Of a stretch of 64,000 nt of DNA, positions 41,210 to 49,821 are shown piece by piece (position 1 is the stretch's first letter; each line of letters begins with the position of its first letter). The position numbers and the translations under genes were made by a program. The DNA is taken from the NCBI RefSeq assembly GCF_024171865.1, contig NZ_JAMTCN010000012.1, positions 1 through 64,000 on the forward strand. The letters are read 5' to 3'. Under the pieces are notes generated by a model. That model was not told where the DNA came from, made no database searches, and saw only the letters and a program-made list of their open reading frames with translations. This DNA is from Prauserella aidingensis. GTDB taxonomy: Bacteria; Actinomycetota; Actinomycetes; Mycobacteriales; Pseudonocardiaceae.

Positions 41210-43023
41210 GCGTCGTCGTCCTCCATCCGCGGCTTCTCCACCCAGAACGGGCCGAGTGCGAGCGCGTCCACATCGGTCTTCAGATAGCACGCGACGGCAT
41301 CCGCCGGGCTCATGACGATCGGTTCCTCGTTGTCGTTGAACGAGGTGTTGACCACCATCGGGATTCCGGTCAGCCGTTCGAAGTGCTGGATCATGCGATA
41401 GTAGAGGGGATTGTCCTCCTCCGAGACGGTCTGCACCCGTGCGGTCCCGTCGACGTGCGTGATCGCGGGCACGACGTCCCGCTGGTGTTCCAGCACGTCG
41501 AACACCAGCAGCATCACCGGCGACGGATACCCGCTCGCGAAGAACTCCCCGGCCCGTTCGGCGAGACACGACGGCGCGAACGGGCGGAACGCCTCCCGGT
41601 GCTTGACCTTCTCGTTCATCCGGGTCTTCGACTCGGGATCGCGCGGGTCGGCCACGAGCGAACGGTTGCCGAGCGCGCGCGGGCCACACTCCATCCGGCC
41701 CTGGAACCAGCCGATGATGAGCCCGTCGGCGATCCGCTGGGCGGCGTGGGCGGCGATGTCGTCGTGCCGCTCGTAGTCCAGCCCCGCGTCCTTGAGCGCC
41801 AGTTCCATGTCCGTCTCGGTGTATTCCGGGCCGGTGTAGGTGAATCCGCTGCGCGGCCGCGGGCGGCGGTAGGTGCCCACGCTGACGTCCAGGGCCGCAC
41901 CGACCGCACAGCCGTCGTCGGCCGCCGCCGGCTGGGCGAAGAAGTCCTCGAACGGCGTCTCCAGCAGGATGCGGCCGTTCATCACGCTGTTGAGTGCCAC
42001 GCCGCCCGCCACGCTCAGCCGCGTCGACCCGGTTTCGGCCTGCAGCCATCGGGCGAGGTGCAGTCCGGCCTCCTCGAGGGTCACCTGCAGCGCGTAGGCC
42101 ACGTCGCAGTAGTGCTGGGGCACCGGATTGTCGGCCGTCACGCGGGTCTTCGGCCGTGCCGGACCGAACAGGTCGTGGAACTTCTGCGACATCACGTGTT
42201 TGCCGGTGCGGTGGTGCTCGAACCAGCTCAGGTCGAGTTCGAACCCGCCGTCCGGGTCGAGGTGCACGAGTTCGCGGAACGCGTCGACGTAGGTGTCCCT
42301 GCCCAGCGGGGCCAGGCCCATGACCTTGCCCTCGTCTCGGGTCGGGTAGAACCCGAGGTACCCGGTGACGCCGGCGTACATCGCGCCCAGCGAATGGGGG
42401 AACTTGATGCGCCGCAGTTCCCTGATCGTGTCGCCGCGACCGTGGGCCAGCAGGGTGGAGGCTCCGTCGCTGCCGATGCCGTCGAGCGTGAGCACGGCCG
42501 ATTCGTCCCACGGGCAGATGTAGTAGGCGCTTCCCGCGTGGGCGCGGTGGTGGTCCACCAGGTGCACCCGGAAGTGCACGGGTCCCGTATGGCCGACGGC
42601 CTCCTTGATGTCGCGCTCGAGCGTGTAGGTGCGCTTGATGTGTGCCAGCACGGCACCGCCGACGTGGTAGTCGTCGACGCCCGTGCCGCCCCCGCTGCGG
42701 AGTGTCTTCAGCATCCCGGCGGCCCGGCCGCCCGACGCGCCGTCCGGGTTGCGGAAGACGTCCAGCGTTCCCGGGAAGTACCGCGCGAACACCTTCGCCG
42801 CGTGGATCGCCTCCTTCCAACGCTGCCAGTAGTACGCGACGTGGTCGACCTCGGCGAGGGTGATGCCCGCCTGGTCGAGGCAGAACTTGATCGCGTTCGC
42901 GGGCAGCCCGCCGTCGTGCTTGACGCGGGTGAACCGCTCCTCCTCGGCGAAGGCGACGATCGTGCCGTCGTGGACCAGAGCCGCCGCCGAGTCGTGAACC
43001 CTGCTGATACCGAGTACGTACAT
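41206..43023 (-). CDS. NodU/CmcH-family carbamoyltransferase
   Basis: A 605-residue O-carbamoyltransferase using carbamoyl phosphate and ATP to carbamoylate a hydroxyl on a sugar or small molecule (NodU, CmcH and TobZ are known members). The N-terminal Kae1-like domain has RVHDSAAALVHDGTIVAFAEEERFTR, VDHHRAHAGSAYY, LTLDGIGSDGAST and AGGVALNSVMNG. The C-terminal part has GRMECGPRALGNRSL and VVNTSFNDNEEPIV. ATG 43023 follows GGAG at 7 bases. It follows a flippase-like gene by 17 bases. Its presence marks this island as making a carbamoylated glycan or metabolite. Confidence 0.93.
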   Translation of the reverse strand: MYVLGISRVHDSAAALVHDGTIVAFAEEERFTRVKHDGGLPANAIKFCLDQAGITLAEVDHVAYYWQRWKEAIHAAKVFARYFPGTLDVFRNPDGASGGRAAGMLKTLRSGGGTGVDDYHVGGAVLAHIKRTYTLERDIKEAVGHTGPVHFRVHLVDHHRAHAGSAYYICPWDESAVLTLDGIGSDGASTLLAHGRGDTIRELRRIKFPHSLGAMYAGVTGYLGFYPTRDEGKVMGLAPLGRDTYVDAFRELVHLDPDGGFELDLSWFEHHRTGKHVMSQKFHDLFGPARPKTRVTADNPVPQHYCDVAYALQVTLEEAGLHLARWLQAETGSTRLSVAGGVALNSVMNGRILLETPFEDFFAQPAAADDGCAVGAALDVSVGTYRRPRPRSGFTYTGPEYTETDMELALKDAGLDYERHDDIAAHAAQRIADGLIIGWFQGRMECGPRALGNRSLVADPRDPESKTRMNEKVKHREAFRPFAPSCLAERAGEFFASGYPSPVMLLVFDVLEHQRDVVPAITHVDGTARVQTVSEEDNPLYYRMIQHFERLTGIPMVVNTSFNDNEEPIVMSPADAVACYLKTDVDALALGPFWVEKPRMEDDDA

Positions 43024-43040
43024 GTTCTCGCTCCGTGGTG

Positions 43041-44339
43041 TTACGTGGTGGATGACAGACCGGCCCGCGACGGCCGGGTGGGCAGGGGCCCGGAATGACG
43101 TCTGCGCACCATGTGGTGCAACGCGGCCGCCTCGACCGCCAGCGCGACCACGACGGCGGCGAACCCGCCCGCGGCACCGAACGGCGGCACCAGGCACAGG
43201 GCACACACCGTCGTCGCCACCAGCCGCCACAGCGCTCCCCGGAAACTCACGCCCAGCAGCGGGCCCCCCGTGTTCTCGATGAGGAAGATCCCGTACATCA
43301 CCGCGACGGCGGCGACGACCTCGACGGCGGTGAGCGTCCCGAGCGCCGCCCACATGGCGAGGCCCGTGTCGGCGAGCAGCGCGTCACGGCTGACTGGGAT
43401 CGAGAGCGCGGCGGCGAACAGCACCGCGAACGCGACACCGCCCACGACGACCGCCCGCAGGATCGCCATGGCCCGCGACCGGCCCGTCACCGCGCCGCTG
43501 CCCCGCTGCCGGAGCGAGACACCGGGCTGATGGATCCGCAACTGGTAGCGCACGATCGAGCAGAACGCGCTCGCGCCGAGCATCGCGAGGTAGAAGGGGC
43601 CGCTGTCGGCCACCCGGCCCACGGCGGCGAGCACGAAGAACACGACCGCCACGGTCAGCGCGTCCAGCAGTTCCGGCACACCGAGCAGCCACGTCGTGCG
43701 ACCGTAGGCGAGCACGAGTCGGCGTCGCCGCAACGGTTCCGGCCGACTCCAGTCACGGGGCAACAGGGCGACGGCGGTCAGCGCGACGACGGCCAGTCCC
43801 GCGGGCAGTACCAGCAGCACCGTGCGAGGCGACCAGTCCGCCAGCCAGGTGGCCAGCGTCACGCCGAGTACCAGAACGGCGCCCGCCGTGAAGGCCCACG
43901 CGTCGAGGGCGGCCCGTCCGCGGAGGCGGTGCAGGCCCGAGACGGTCATCAGCATCCCGGAGCACGTGTGCCAGCAGGCCGCGGCCAGATACGGCAGCAG
44001 TGCCGACTCCGGTGCCGCCACGGCGGTCACGAGCAGCGCCGCCGCGAACACGAGAACCGGTGCGACGGCGAACCGCACTGCCAGGGCGACCACCGTCGCC
44101 CGGGTGGCGCGCACCCGCGGCGCCAGCTTCAGGGCGCTCTTCTCCGCCGCGTTGGGCAGGAACACGAGCCACGCGCACGCACCGAGGGCGTTGGCGAACG
44201 GGCCGTACGCGATCGTGCCCCACACGACCGCCAACACGACCTGCATCAGCTGCACGCTGGCGCGGAACGAGCCCCGGCCGAGGAGCAGCCGGAGCATCAT
44301 CAGCCGGCGGGGCACAGCGCCCACCGCGGCACCCGTCAC
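43041..44339 (-). CDS. Polysaccharide/lipid flippase-like membrane protein
   Basis: A 432-residue, largely hydrophobic protein with about twelve helices and short Arg-rich loops. The layout (helices in pairs, central loop about residue 210 with RRRRLVLAYGRTTWLLGVPELLDAL) resembles MOP-superfamily exporters (Wzx/MurJ-like), but no diagnostic motif is obvious. GTG 44339 overlaps the ATP-grasp stop as GTGA. A role in moving a lipid-linked product across the membrane is inferred from the adjacent glycosyltransferase. Other polytopic families are possible. Confidence 0.7.
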   Translation of the reverse strand: MTGAAVGAVPRRLMMLRLLLGRGSFRASVQLMQVVLAVVWGTIAYGPFANALGACAWLVFLPNAAEKSALKLAPRVRATRATVVALAVRFAVAPVLVFAAALLVTAVAAPESALLPYLAAACWHTCSGMLMTVSGLHRLRGRAALDAWAFTAGAVLVLGVTLATWLADWSPRTVLLVLPAGLAVVALTAVALLPRDWSRPEPLRRRRLVLAYGRTTWLLGVPELLDALTVAVVFFVLAAVGRVADSGPFYLAMLGASAFCSIVRYQLRIHQPGVSLRQRGSGAVTGRSRAMAILRAVVVGGVAFAVLFAAALSIPVSRDALLADTGLAMWAALGTLTAVEVVAAVAVMYGIFLIENTGGPLLGVSFRGALWRLVATTVCALCLVPPFGAAGGFAAVVVALAVEAAALHHMVRRRHSGPLPTRPSRAGLSSTT

Positions 44340-45553
44340 GGCCGCGGCACCGCCTGTGCGACGTCGTCGAGGCGGAACTTGAGCGCTCCCCGCACCGCCT
44401 CGGCCGCGTCGCGCAACTCGTCCATCGTGGACGCCTGCAGAACGGCGTAGCCCAGCTTGTAGCCCGCTTGTTCGTAGGCGCGCACGAACGTACCCTCCTC
44501 CGCGAACAGCCGGAGGTCGACCACCGCCGGGTGGGCGCGGACCTCGTCGAGGCCCGTCACCTCGGCGAGCCTGCCCGCCCGGTCTGCGCCGAACACCTGC
44601 ACCATCGTCGGCACGGGGTCGCGCGGCGTCAGCACCGGCTCCTCGCCCACGGCCGTGGCCATGGTCGCCGCCATGATGTCGACGCCGTAGCACGACTCGA
44701 CGAGCTCGGCGAGGCCGTTTCCGCCCATCCGTGCGCCCATTTCGACCAGGTACAACGTGCCGTCGCGCCCCAGCACCGCGTCGAGCGTCAACGGGCCGTC
44801 GGGGTACTCGATCCGCTCGCAGATCGCTTCGAGCATGCGCACGAGTTCGGCATCCACTTCGGACGAAAGCTCCGCCGGTACGAGGTGGGCCGTCGTCACG
44901 AAGTACGGCGGCGGCGTGATGGTCCGCTCGGTGACGGCATGGAACGCGACCCGGCTCCGCCGCATGAGGACCTCGACGGTCAGATGTTCGCCCGTGAGGT
45001 ACTCCTCGACGACGAGCTTGCCCTCGGGAGAGAACGCCACCGCCTCGGCGAACGCCGACCGCAACGACCCCGGTCCGGCACACGCGACGACGCCCCTGCT
45101 TCCCGACGAGTCGACCGGTTTGACCAGCGCGGGAAACCGCAGTTCCCGCGCACGCTTGACGAGGTCGTCGTCCGGCGCGCCACTGACCGCGCGGTAGCCC
45201 GGCAGCCCCAGCTCCACGCACAGCTCCCGGAAGGCCGATTTGTCGACCGAGGCGCGCATCGCCAGATCCGGCAGCAGCGCGGGAAGGTTCCAGTGCCGTG
45301 TCAGCCAGGCGAGCGCGGGGAGTCCGACGTCGCTGGCCGGACACAGCACACCCACGATGTCGTCGCGCCCGGCGAGCGTGCTCGCGATCCGTTCCGGTGC
45401 GCGCACGCTCAGCTGGACGAACTCGTCGGCATGCAGCACACCCGGCGCGGTGGGCCGGATGTCGACGCAGATCGTCCGGTAGCCCAGTGTTCTCGCCCGC
45501 TGGTACACGCCGACCGAACCGTCGGCACCGCCCAGCACCACCAGTGTCGTCAC
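44336..45553 (-). CDS. ATP-grasp carboxylate-amine ligase
   Basis: A 405-residue ATP-grasp enzyme. A pre-ATP-grasp Rossmann-like domain (VVLGGADGSVGVYQRARTLG) is followed by FPALVKPVDSSGSRGV (ATP-binding Lys and small-residue loop), VVEEYLTGEHLTVEVL, and the metal site DAVLGRDGTLYLVEMGARMGGNG. Such enzymes join a carboxylate to an amine through an acyl phosphate. GTG 45553 overlaps the glycosyltransferase stop, and the stop overlaps the flippase-like gene. An amino acid or amine is probably ligated to the island's product. Partner substrates unknown. Confidence 0.9.
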   Translation of the reverse strand: MTTLVVLGGADGSVGVYQRARTLGYRTICVDIRPTAPGVLHADEFVQLSVRAPERIASTLAGRDDIVGVLCPASDVGLPALAWLTRHWNLPALLPDLAMRASVDKSAFRELCVELGLPGYRAVSGAPDDDLVKRARELRFPALVKPVDSSGSRGVVACAGPGSLRSAFAEAVAFSPEGKLVVEEYLTGEHLTVEVLMRRSRVAFHAVTERTITPPPYFVTTAHLVPAELSSEVDAELVRMLEAICERIEYPDGPLTLDAVLGRDGTLYLVEMGARMGGNGLAELVESCYGVDIMAATMATAVGEEPVLTPRDPVPTMVQVFGADRAGRLAEVTGLDEVRAHPAVVDLRLFAEEGTFVRAYEQAGYKLGYAVLQASTMDELRDAAEAVRGALKFRLDDVAQAVPRP

Positions 45554-46554
45554 GACGCCACCTCCGCCCGTCGCGGCCGCGGGGCCGTCGGCCGTTCGTC
45601 GAGCAGGAGGTCGGCGGGATCCACCCGGTCGCGCAGCGACGTCTCCCGGATGTAGAACCGGCGAGGCCGCGGCTGACCGGCTCCGACGGTGACCAGGTAG
45701 CGGACGCCCACCGCCAGCACCGCTGTGATCACCGCGAGCACCGCGAACAACGCGGTCGCGGTCGCTGCGACGCCGAGCAGCCCGGTGGCGGCACCGATGG
45801 CCAGCACGCCACACAACGCCGCGGTGCCCAGTGCGAGCCCGGCGGCGACTCCCGGCAACCTGCGGGTGAAACCGACGAACAGTTCCACCGCATGCGAGGC
45901 GAGGAACCGGAACCCGACCTTGGACTCGCCGCGCTCCCGTGCGCGGTGGCCGACGGCAACGGTCGTGTACCTGCTGGTCAGTTGCGGCACGGTCGCCATG
46001 AAGTACGGCGTGCCGATCTCCAGGTCGACCACGCGGCGTGCGAGGTCCGTCCGGACCAGGCGGAACGCGGTCGCGCCGCGGGGTATCTCGACCTTCAGCA
46101 CACGCTGGGCGAGGTAGTGGAACACCGCGGTGCCCCACCGCCGGAGCAGCGGGTCCTGGCGGTTGGTCCGCACCCCGAACACGGCGTCGTAGCCTTGCCG
46201 GGCCTCGGCGATCAGCACCCTTGCCTCGGCCGCGGGAAACTGCTGGTCCGCGTCGACGTGCAGCACCCACGGCCGTTCGGCGTAGCGATAGCCGGCGGAA
46301 AACGCGGCCTCGAAACCGAAGTTCCGCGTGAAGGAAATGAAGTCCACCCGCGGGTCTTGTTCCGCGAGCCCGCGAATGATATTCAGCGTGCCGTCCGTGC
46401 TCCCGTCGTCGACATAGATCACTTCGAGGTCGAGGTCCCCGAGCTCGTCGACGATTTCCTCGTAGGAGGCACGCACATTGTCCACTTCGTTATAACACGG
46501 AATCACCACCGTGACGCTCGTGATGTCCGCGCACTCTGCGTCCGGCTCCATCAC
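45550..46554 (-). CDS. Family 2 glycosyltransferase, DPM1/ArnC-like with C-terminal membrane helices
   Basis: A 334-residue GT-A glycosyltransferase. The N-terminal catalytic domain has VTVVIPCYNEVDNVRASY, VIYVDDGSTDGTL, FISFTRNFGFEAAFSAG and the metal-binding HVDADQQFP. Two C-terminal helices (residues about 240-295) anchor it in the membrane, as in polyprenyl-phosphate sugar transferases. The start is GTG 46554 or ATG 46551; neither has a clear ribosome-binding site. It is the first gene of the minus-strand operon of the island and probably makes or uses a polyprenyl-phosphate sugar. Confidence 0.9.
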   Translation of the reverse strand: MMEPDAECADITSVTVVIPCYNEVDNVRASYEEIVDELGDLDLEVIYVDDGSTDGTLNIIRGLAEQDPRVDFISFTRNFGFEAAFSAGYRYAERPWVLHVDADQQFPAAEARVLIAEARQGYDAVFGVRTNRQDPLLRRWGTAVFHYLAQRVLKVEIPRGATAFRLVRTDLARRVVDLEIGTPYFMATVPQLTSRYTTVAVGHRARERGESKVGFRFLASHAVELFVGFTRRLPGVAAGLALGTAALCGVLAIGAATGLLGVAATATALFAVLAVITAVLAVGVRYLVTVGAGQPRPRRFYIRETSLRDRVDPADLLLDERPTAPRPRRAEVAS

Positions 46555-46676
46555 AGGTCACGCACCAGGACCGGACCGGCTTCTCGCACGAGAATCCGTC
46601 TCGGCGAATACGGCATGAATGCCCTCGCGTTTCTACTCGTCAGTAGTCTCTGCCCCCAGCAGGAACGGATCCGAGA

Positions 46677-46704
46677 GTTATATCCGACAAAATGTCCACA
46701 GCAA
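46677..46704 (-). promoter_or_regulatory. Probable promoter of the glycosyltransferase-carbamoyltransferase operon
   Basis: TTGCTG (46704-46699), 16-base spacer, TATAAC (46682-46677) on the minus strand, within a locally AT-richer part of the 269-base divergent gap. It leaves a leader of about 120 bases. Confidence 0.5.
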
Positions 46705-46773
46705 GACGGAAAGTTGGGATTGACCCGTTCGGCCGAAGTCGAAACGGGGACGCGCACGACCTTTCGGCGCAAT

Positions 46774-46799
46774 CCCGGAATTCGCGGTCCGAATCCGGG
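46774..46799. promoter_or_regulatory. Dyad in the island's divergent promoter region
   Basis: CCCGGAATTCG, five bases, CGAATCCGGG: near-perfect symmetry with one extra base, ending 24 bases before the plus-strand gene. It may be an operator or a leader hairpin. A TTCGGCCGAA palindrome lies further upstream near 46733. Confidence 0.4.
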
Positions 46800-46823
46800 C
46801 ATTCGGTGGCACACTGCCCACCC

Positions 46824-47624
46824 ATGTGGAATTCGCTGGCCTCGAGGCTGTGGCGGGCGGCCTATCTGCGTGCCGTCTCCTCGGCCTTCGCCACGGTCCC
46901 GCTCTACCGCGAGACCTGGGCGCTGCACGGCCGCACGGACCCGGTCCTCGTTCCGGACAGGACGGGAAGCAACGGCGGTGCGCTCGCCGCCGACACGGTG
47001 CAGCGCCGGTTGGTCGACACCGCACCGCTCGCGGGCGGGTCGACCGAACCCGACCCGGCACGCGGCCTCGCCGGCCTGCTCACCCACGCCACCCAGCGGC
47101 GCTCGCACCGCCTGGTGGTCGTGGTCGACGCCGCCGTCACACGCCCGCCCACCGGACTGCCCTCCGGGTCCCGTGGCTGCGTGCTGCACCCGGACGCCGC
47201 CACTCCCCTCGACGACGGGCCCGTACTGAGGGAGATCGTCGACACGCTGCGACGCGGCGAACGGGTACTGGCCGTCGGTGAGGACAAGAACCTCGACGCG
47301 CTGTCCGCGGCACTGCGCTCCGCCGAACCGCCCACCGAGCTGCCGCCGCCGGACCGGGTCCCGCACCACCGCATCGACAGCCTCACCGGCGGTCCCTTCG
47401 GCCTGCTCCACGACCCGCTGCTCGGCTACCTCGGCGTGCTCCGCGACTGCGGCCGATGGCACGTCGACTGCAGGCACGTCTACGTGCGCGAGACGACGGG
47501 CGGGCTCGCGTTCACCGTGCTCGACCGCACGTCGCCGCGGCTGGTCGACGTACTCGTCGGCGGCGGCGTGCCGGGAGAGGTGCAGGCCTGTCCCCGTCAT
47601 GGCTCTCCCGTGATCGAGACATGA
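46824..47624 (+). CDS. Unrecognised protein, first gene of the acyltransferase operon
   Basis: A 266-residue soluble protein. The N-terminus (WRAAYLRAVSSAFATVPLYRETWALHGR) recalls the start of PaaK/CapK-type adenylating enzymes, but no AMP-binding motif follows. The C-terminus has CGRWHVDCRHVYVRET, LAFTVLDR and CPRHGSPVI, with Cys and His residues that could bind a metal. ATG 46824 is the last start before the conserved-looking region; longer in-frame starts cover the dyad at 46774-46799. ATGA overlap with the next gene shows coupling to the four acyltransferase-like genes. I cannot assign a function. Confidence 0.7.
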   Translation: MWNSLASRLWRAAYLRAVSSAFATVPLYRETWALHGRTDPVLVPDRTGSNGGALAADTVQRRLVDTAPLAGGSTEPDPARGLAGLLTHATQRRSHRLVVVVDAAVTRPPTGLPSGSRGCVLHPDAATPLDDGPVLREIVDTLRRGERVLAVGEDKNLDALSAALRSAEPPTELPPPDRVPHHRIDSLTGGPFGLLHDPLLGYLGVLRDCGRWHVDCRHVYVRETTGGLAFTVLDRTSPRLVDVLVGGGVPGEVQACPRHGSPVIET

Positions 47625-48676
47625 CGGTCCGCTCCGACACCGTTGTCGACGCCCGTGTCTGTGATCCTCGCGTCGACGGCGCACCCGACGGGTGGTCCGA
47701 GTTCGCCTGCACCGCCGGTCCGCACGCCGTGTGGGAACCGGAGCTGCTGCGCATCGAAGGCTGGTTGACGCGCAATCCCCCGCTACTGGTCACCGTGCAC
47801 GACACCGACGGCATCGTGGTGGCGCTGTCGGCACTGGTGTGCCGGCCGACCCGCACTCCTCGTTACGCACCCCGGCGCGCCCGCCGCGGTCCGATGTGGG
47901 CGGAGGTCGCCCAGCCGTGGCTCAGCGGCCTGCCCGGAGTCGTCCGGCGGCCCGGGGTGTCCGGCGACCACCTGCGCGTGGCCGTGCGCTCGGCCGAGCG
48001 CGCCCTCGCGCGCCGCCTCGGTGCCGGTCTGGCCGGGCTGTTCTACCGCGGGGTCGGATCCGACCTGCTGCCCGAGCTCATCGGCCGCGGCCGCATCCAC
48101 CGGCGCACGGATCCGTCCGCGGTCCTCGACAACACTTTCTCCTCGGTCGACGAGTGGCTCGCGTCGCTGAGCAAGAGCAGGCGCGCGGGGCTGCGCAGGC
48201 AGCACCGGCGCGCCGAGGCCGACCCGGCTCTCGTCGTCCGCGGCGGACCAGGCCGCACCGACATCGACGCGGCCGCCGTGGCGGGCCTGCTCAACGACCA
48301 TCGCGCGCGGTTCCCGACCCCGGCAGGCGACACGCGCTCACCCATCGCGGCACCGTATGTGGAGGCGTTCGTGCGCAGACCCGACGTGCACACACTCACC
48401 TATCACGACACCGACGGACGACTCCTCGCCCTCAACACATTGCTCGATCACCACGACGTCGTCGTCAAGCAGCACTGGGCGGCGCTGCCGCCCGAGGAGG
48501 GCGGCAGACAGGGTCTGTACTTCGACGCCTACGTCCGTGCCGTGCGCTGGTGCATCGCCCACGGCAGGCCGCGGATCTCCTCGGGCCGGGGCAAACTCGA
48601 CGTCAAGACGTCGCTGGGGTTCACGCCGCGGGACGTCCACGGCGTCATCGCGCCGAGGCCGGTGATGGGCCGGTGA
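47621..48676 (+). CDS. GNAT-fold acyltransferase paralogue 1 (PF13480/FemAB-like)
   Basis: A 351-residue protein of the BioF2/CelD-type double-GNAT group (Acetyltransf_6), related in fold to FemABX aminoacyltransferases. The N-terminal half has WLTRNPPLLVTVHDTDGIVV; the middle has VDEWLASLSKSRRAGLRRQHRR; the C-terminal GNAT has LTYHDTDGRLLALNT, KQHWAALPPEEGG and the signature LYFDAYVRAVRW ... SSGRGKLDVKTSLGF. ATG 47621 and the stop both overlap neighbours by four bases. It probably transfers an acyl or aminoacyl group onto the island's glycan or lipid. The donor is unknown. Confidence 0.8.
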   Translation: MTVRSDTVVDARVCDPRVDGAPDGWSEFACTAGPHAVWEPELLRIEGWLTRNPPLLVTVHDTDGIVVALSALVCRPTRTPRYAPRRARRGPMWAEVAQPWLSGLPGVVRRPGVSGDHLRVAVRSAERALARRLGAGLAGLFYRGVGSDLLPELIGRGRIHRRTDPSAVLDNTFSSVDEWLASLSKSRRAGLRRQHRRAEADPALVVRGGPGRTDIDAAAVAGLLNDHRARFPTPAGDTRSPIAAPYVEAFVRRPDVHTLTYHDTDGRLLALNTLLDHHDVVVKQHWAALPPEEGGRQGLYFDAYVRAVRWCIAHGRPRISSGRGKLDVKTSLGFTPRDVHGVIAPRPVMGR

Positions 48677-49821
48677 ACGTCGACATCGTGGACCCACGGT
48701 TGGATCCCGAACCGCCGGGCTGGGCGGATTTCGCGGGCGCACTGCGCCTGCACCCGGTGTGGCGCTACCCGCTCCTCCGGCTCGAGGCGTGGACCGCCCG
48801 CAACCCGCCCGTCCTCGCGGTGGTGCGCCAGGACGGACGCGTCGTCGGGGGCTTGCAGGTCATGATCTGCCGCAGTTGGCGCACGAGCCGCTTCGGACCG
48901 CCGCCGCGGCGGCTCGGTCGCTGGCGGCCGCGGTGGGCGGAGGTCTACCTCCCCCTGCACAGCGGTTATCCCGCCGCCGTCTTCCGCTCCGGTGTCGACC
49001 TGCGGGCCGCGATCCGCGAGTTCGAACGGGCGTTGGCGGACAGGATCGGCCCGGGTCTGCTGGGCGTCCTCTACCGGGCCATGACCGCCGACCTGGCCGA
49101 CGCGATGTCGGGGCCGGGGCGGGCGCGCCGGGAGATCGACCCTGCCGCGGTGCTCCGGCCGCCCGCCACGGTCGACGAGTGGTGGGCCGGCCTCGACGAC
49201 GAGGTCCGGAGCACCATCGACGCGGTCGAGGCGGACCCGCGCGTGTGCACCGACATCGGAGCGGGACGCCGCGATCTGGACGCCACCGAACTCGCCGCGC
49301 TGCTCAACGCACACCGGGCGCGGCAGGACGCCCGGGCGTGGGCGGGCGGTCAGCGTTCCCGCTTCGCGGGCCTGCACATGGACACCCGCAGCCCCGTCTC
49401 CCCCGCGTACCTGGACGCGCTGCTGCGCAGGCCGAACGTCCTCACCCGCACCTACCGCACGCCCTCCGGCAGGCTGCTCGGGTTCGCCACGATGATCGAC
49501 GAGCGGCACCCGGCCGCGTTCCACCACTGGGCGGCCGTGTCCCGGGCCGACGGCGGCAGGCCCGGCCTCCACCGGCATGCCTACGCACAGGCCGTCACAC
49601 GGGCGATCGAGCGTGGCGTGTCCGAACTGACCGCGGGCAGAGCGATGCTCGACGAGAAGGCGGCGCTCGGCTTCCGCGGCACGCGCGCACTGCACACCGT
49701 CGCGGCGCCGCGGCCGCTGCTGAGCGGCGGGCCGGTTCTCGCCGACCGGCTGCAACGAACCGGCACTCCGGCCGGCGACGCGACGGGCCACCACCGGAAA
49801 CGCATGGGGAGCACGACATGA
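48673..49821 (+). CDS. GNAT-fold acyltransferase paralogue 2 (divergent)
   Basis: A 382-residue paralogue beginning VNVDIVDPRLDPEPPGWADF. It shares the DPRxDPEPxxW opening with paralogues 3 and 4 and the RNPPVLAVVRQDGRVVG segment, but the central Ser-Arg-Arg region is altered (VDEWWAGLDDEVRSTIDAV). The C-terminal signature is degenerate (LHRHAYAQAV ... TAGRAMLDEKAALGF), retaining HHWAAVSRADGG and the G-x4-D-x-K spacing. GTG 48673 overlaps paralogue 1 as GTGA. It carries a longer C-terminal tail than the others. Specificity, or even activity, may differ. Confidence 0.78.
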   Translation: MNVDIVDPRLDPEPPGWADFAGALRLHPVWRYPLLRLEAWTARNPPVLAVVRQDGRVVGGLQVMICRSWRTSRFGPPPRRLGRWRPRWAEVYLPLHSGYPAAVFRSGVDLRAAIREFERALADRIGPGLLGVLYRAMTADLADAMSGPGRARREIDPAAVLRPPATVDEWWAGLDDEVRSTIDAVEADPRVCTDIGAGRRDLDATELAALLNAHRARQDARAWAGGQRSRFAGLHMDTRSPVSPAYLDALLRRPNVLTRTYRTPSGRLLGFATMIDERHPAAFHHWAAVSRADGGRPGLHRHAYAQAVTRAIERGVSELTAGRAMLDEKAALGFRGTRALHTVAAPRPLLSGGPVLADRLQRTGTPAGDATGHHRKRMGSTT

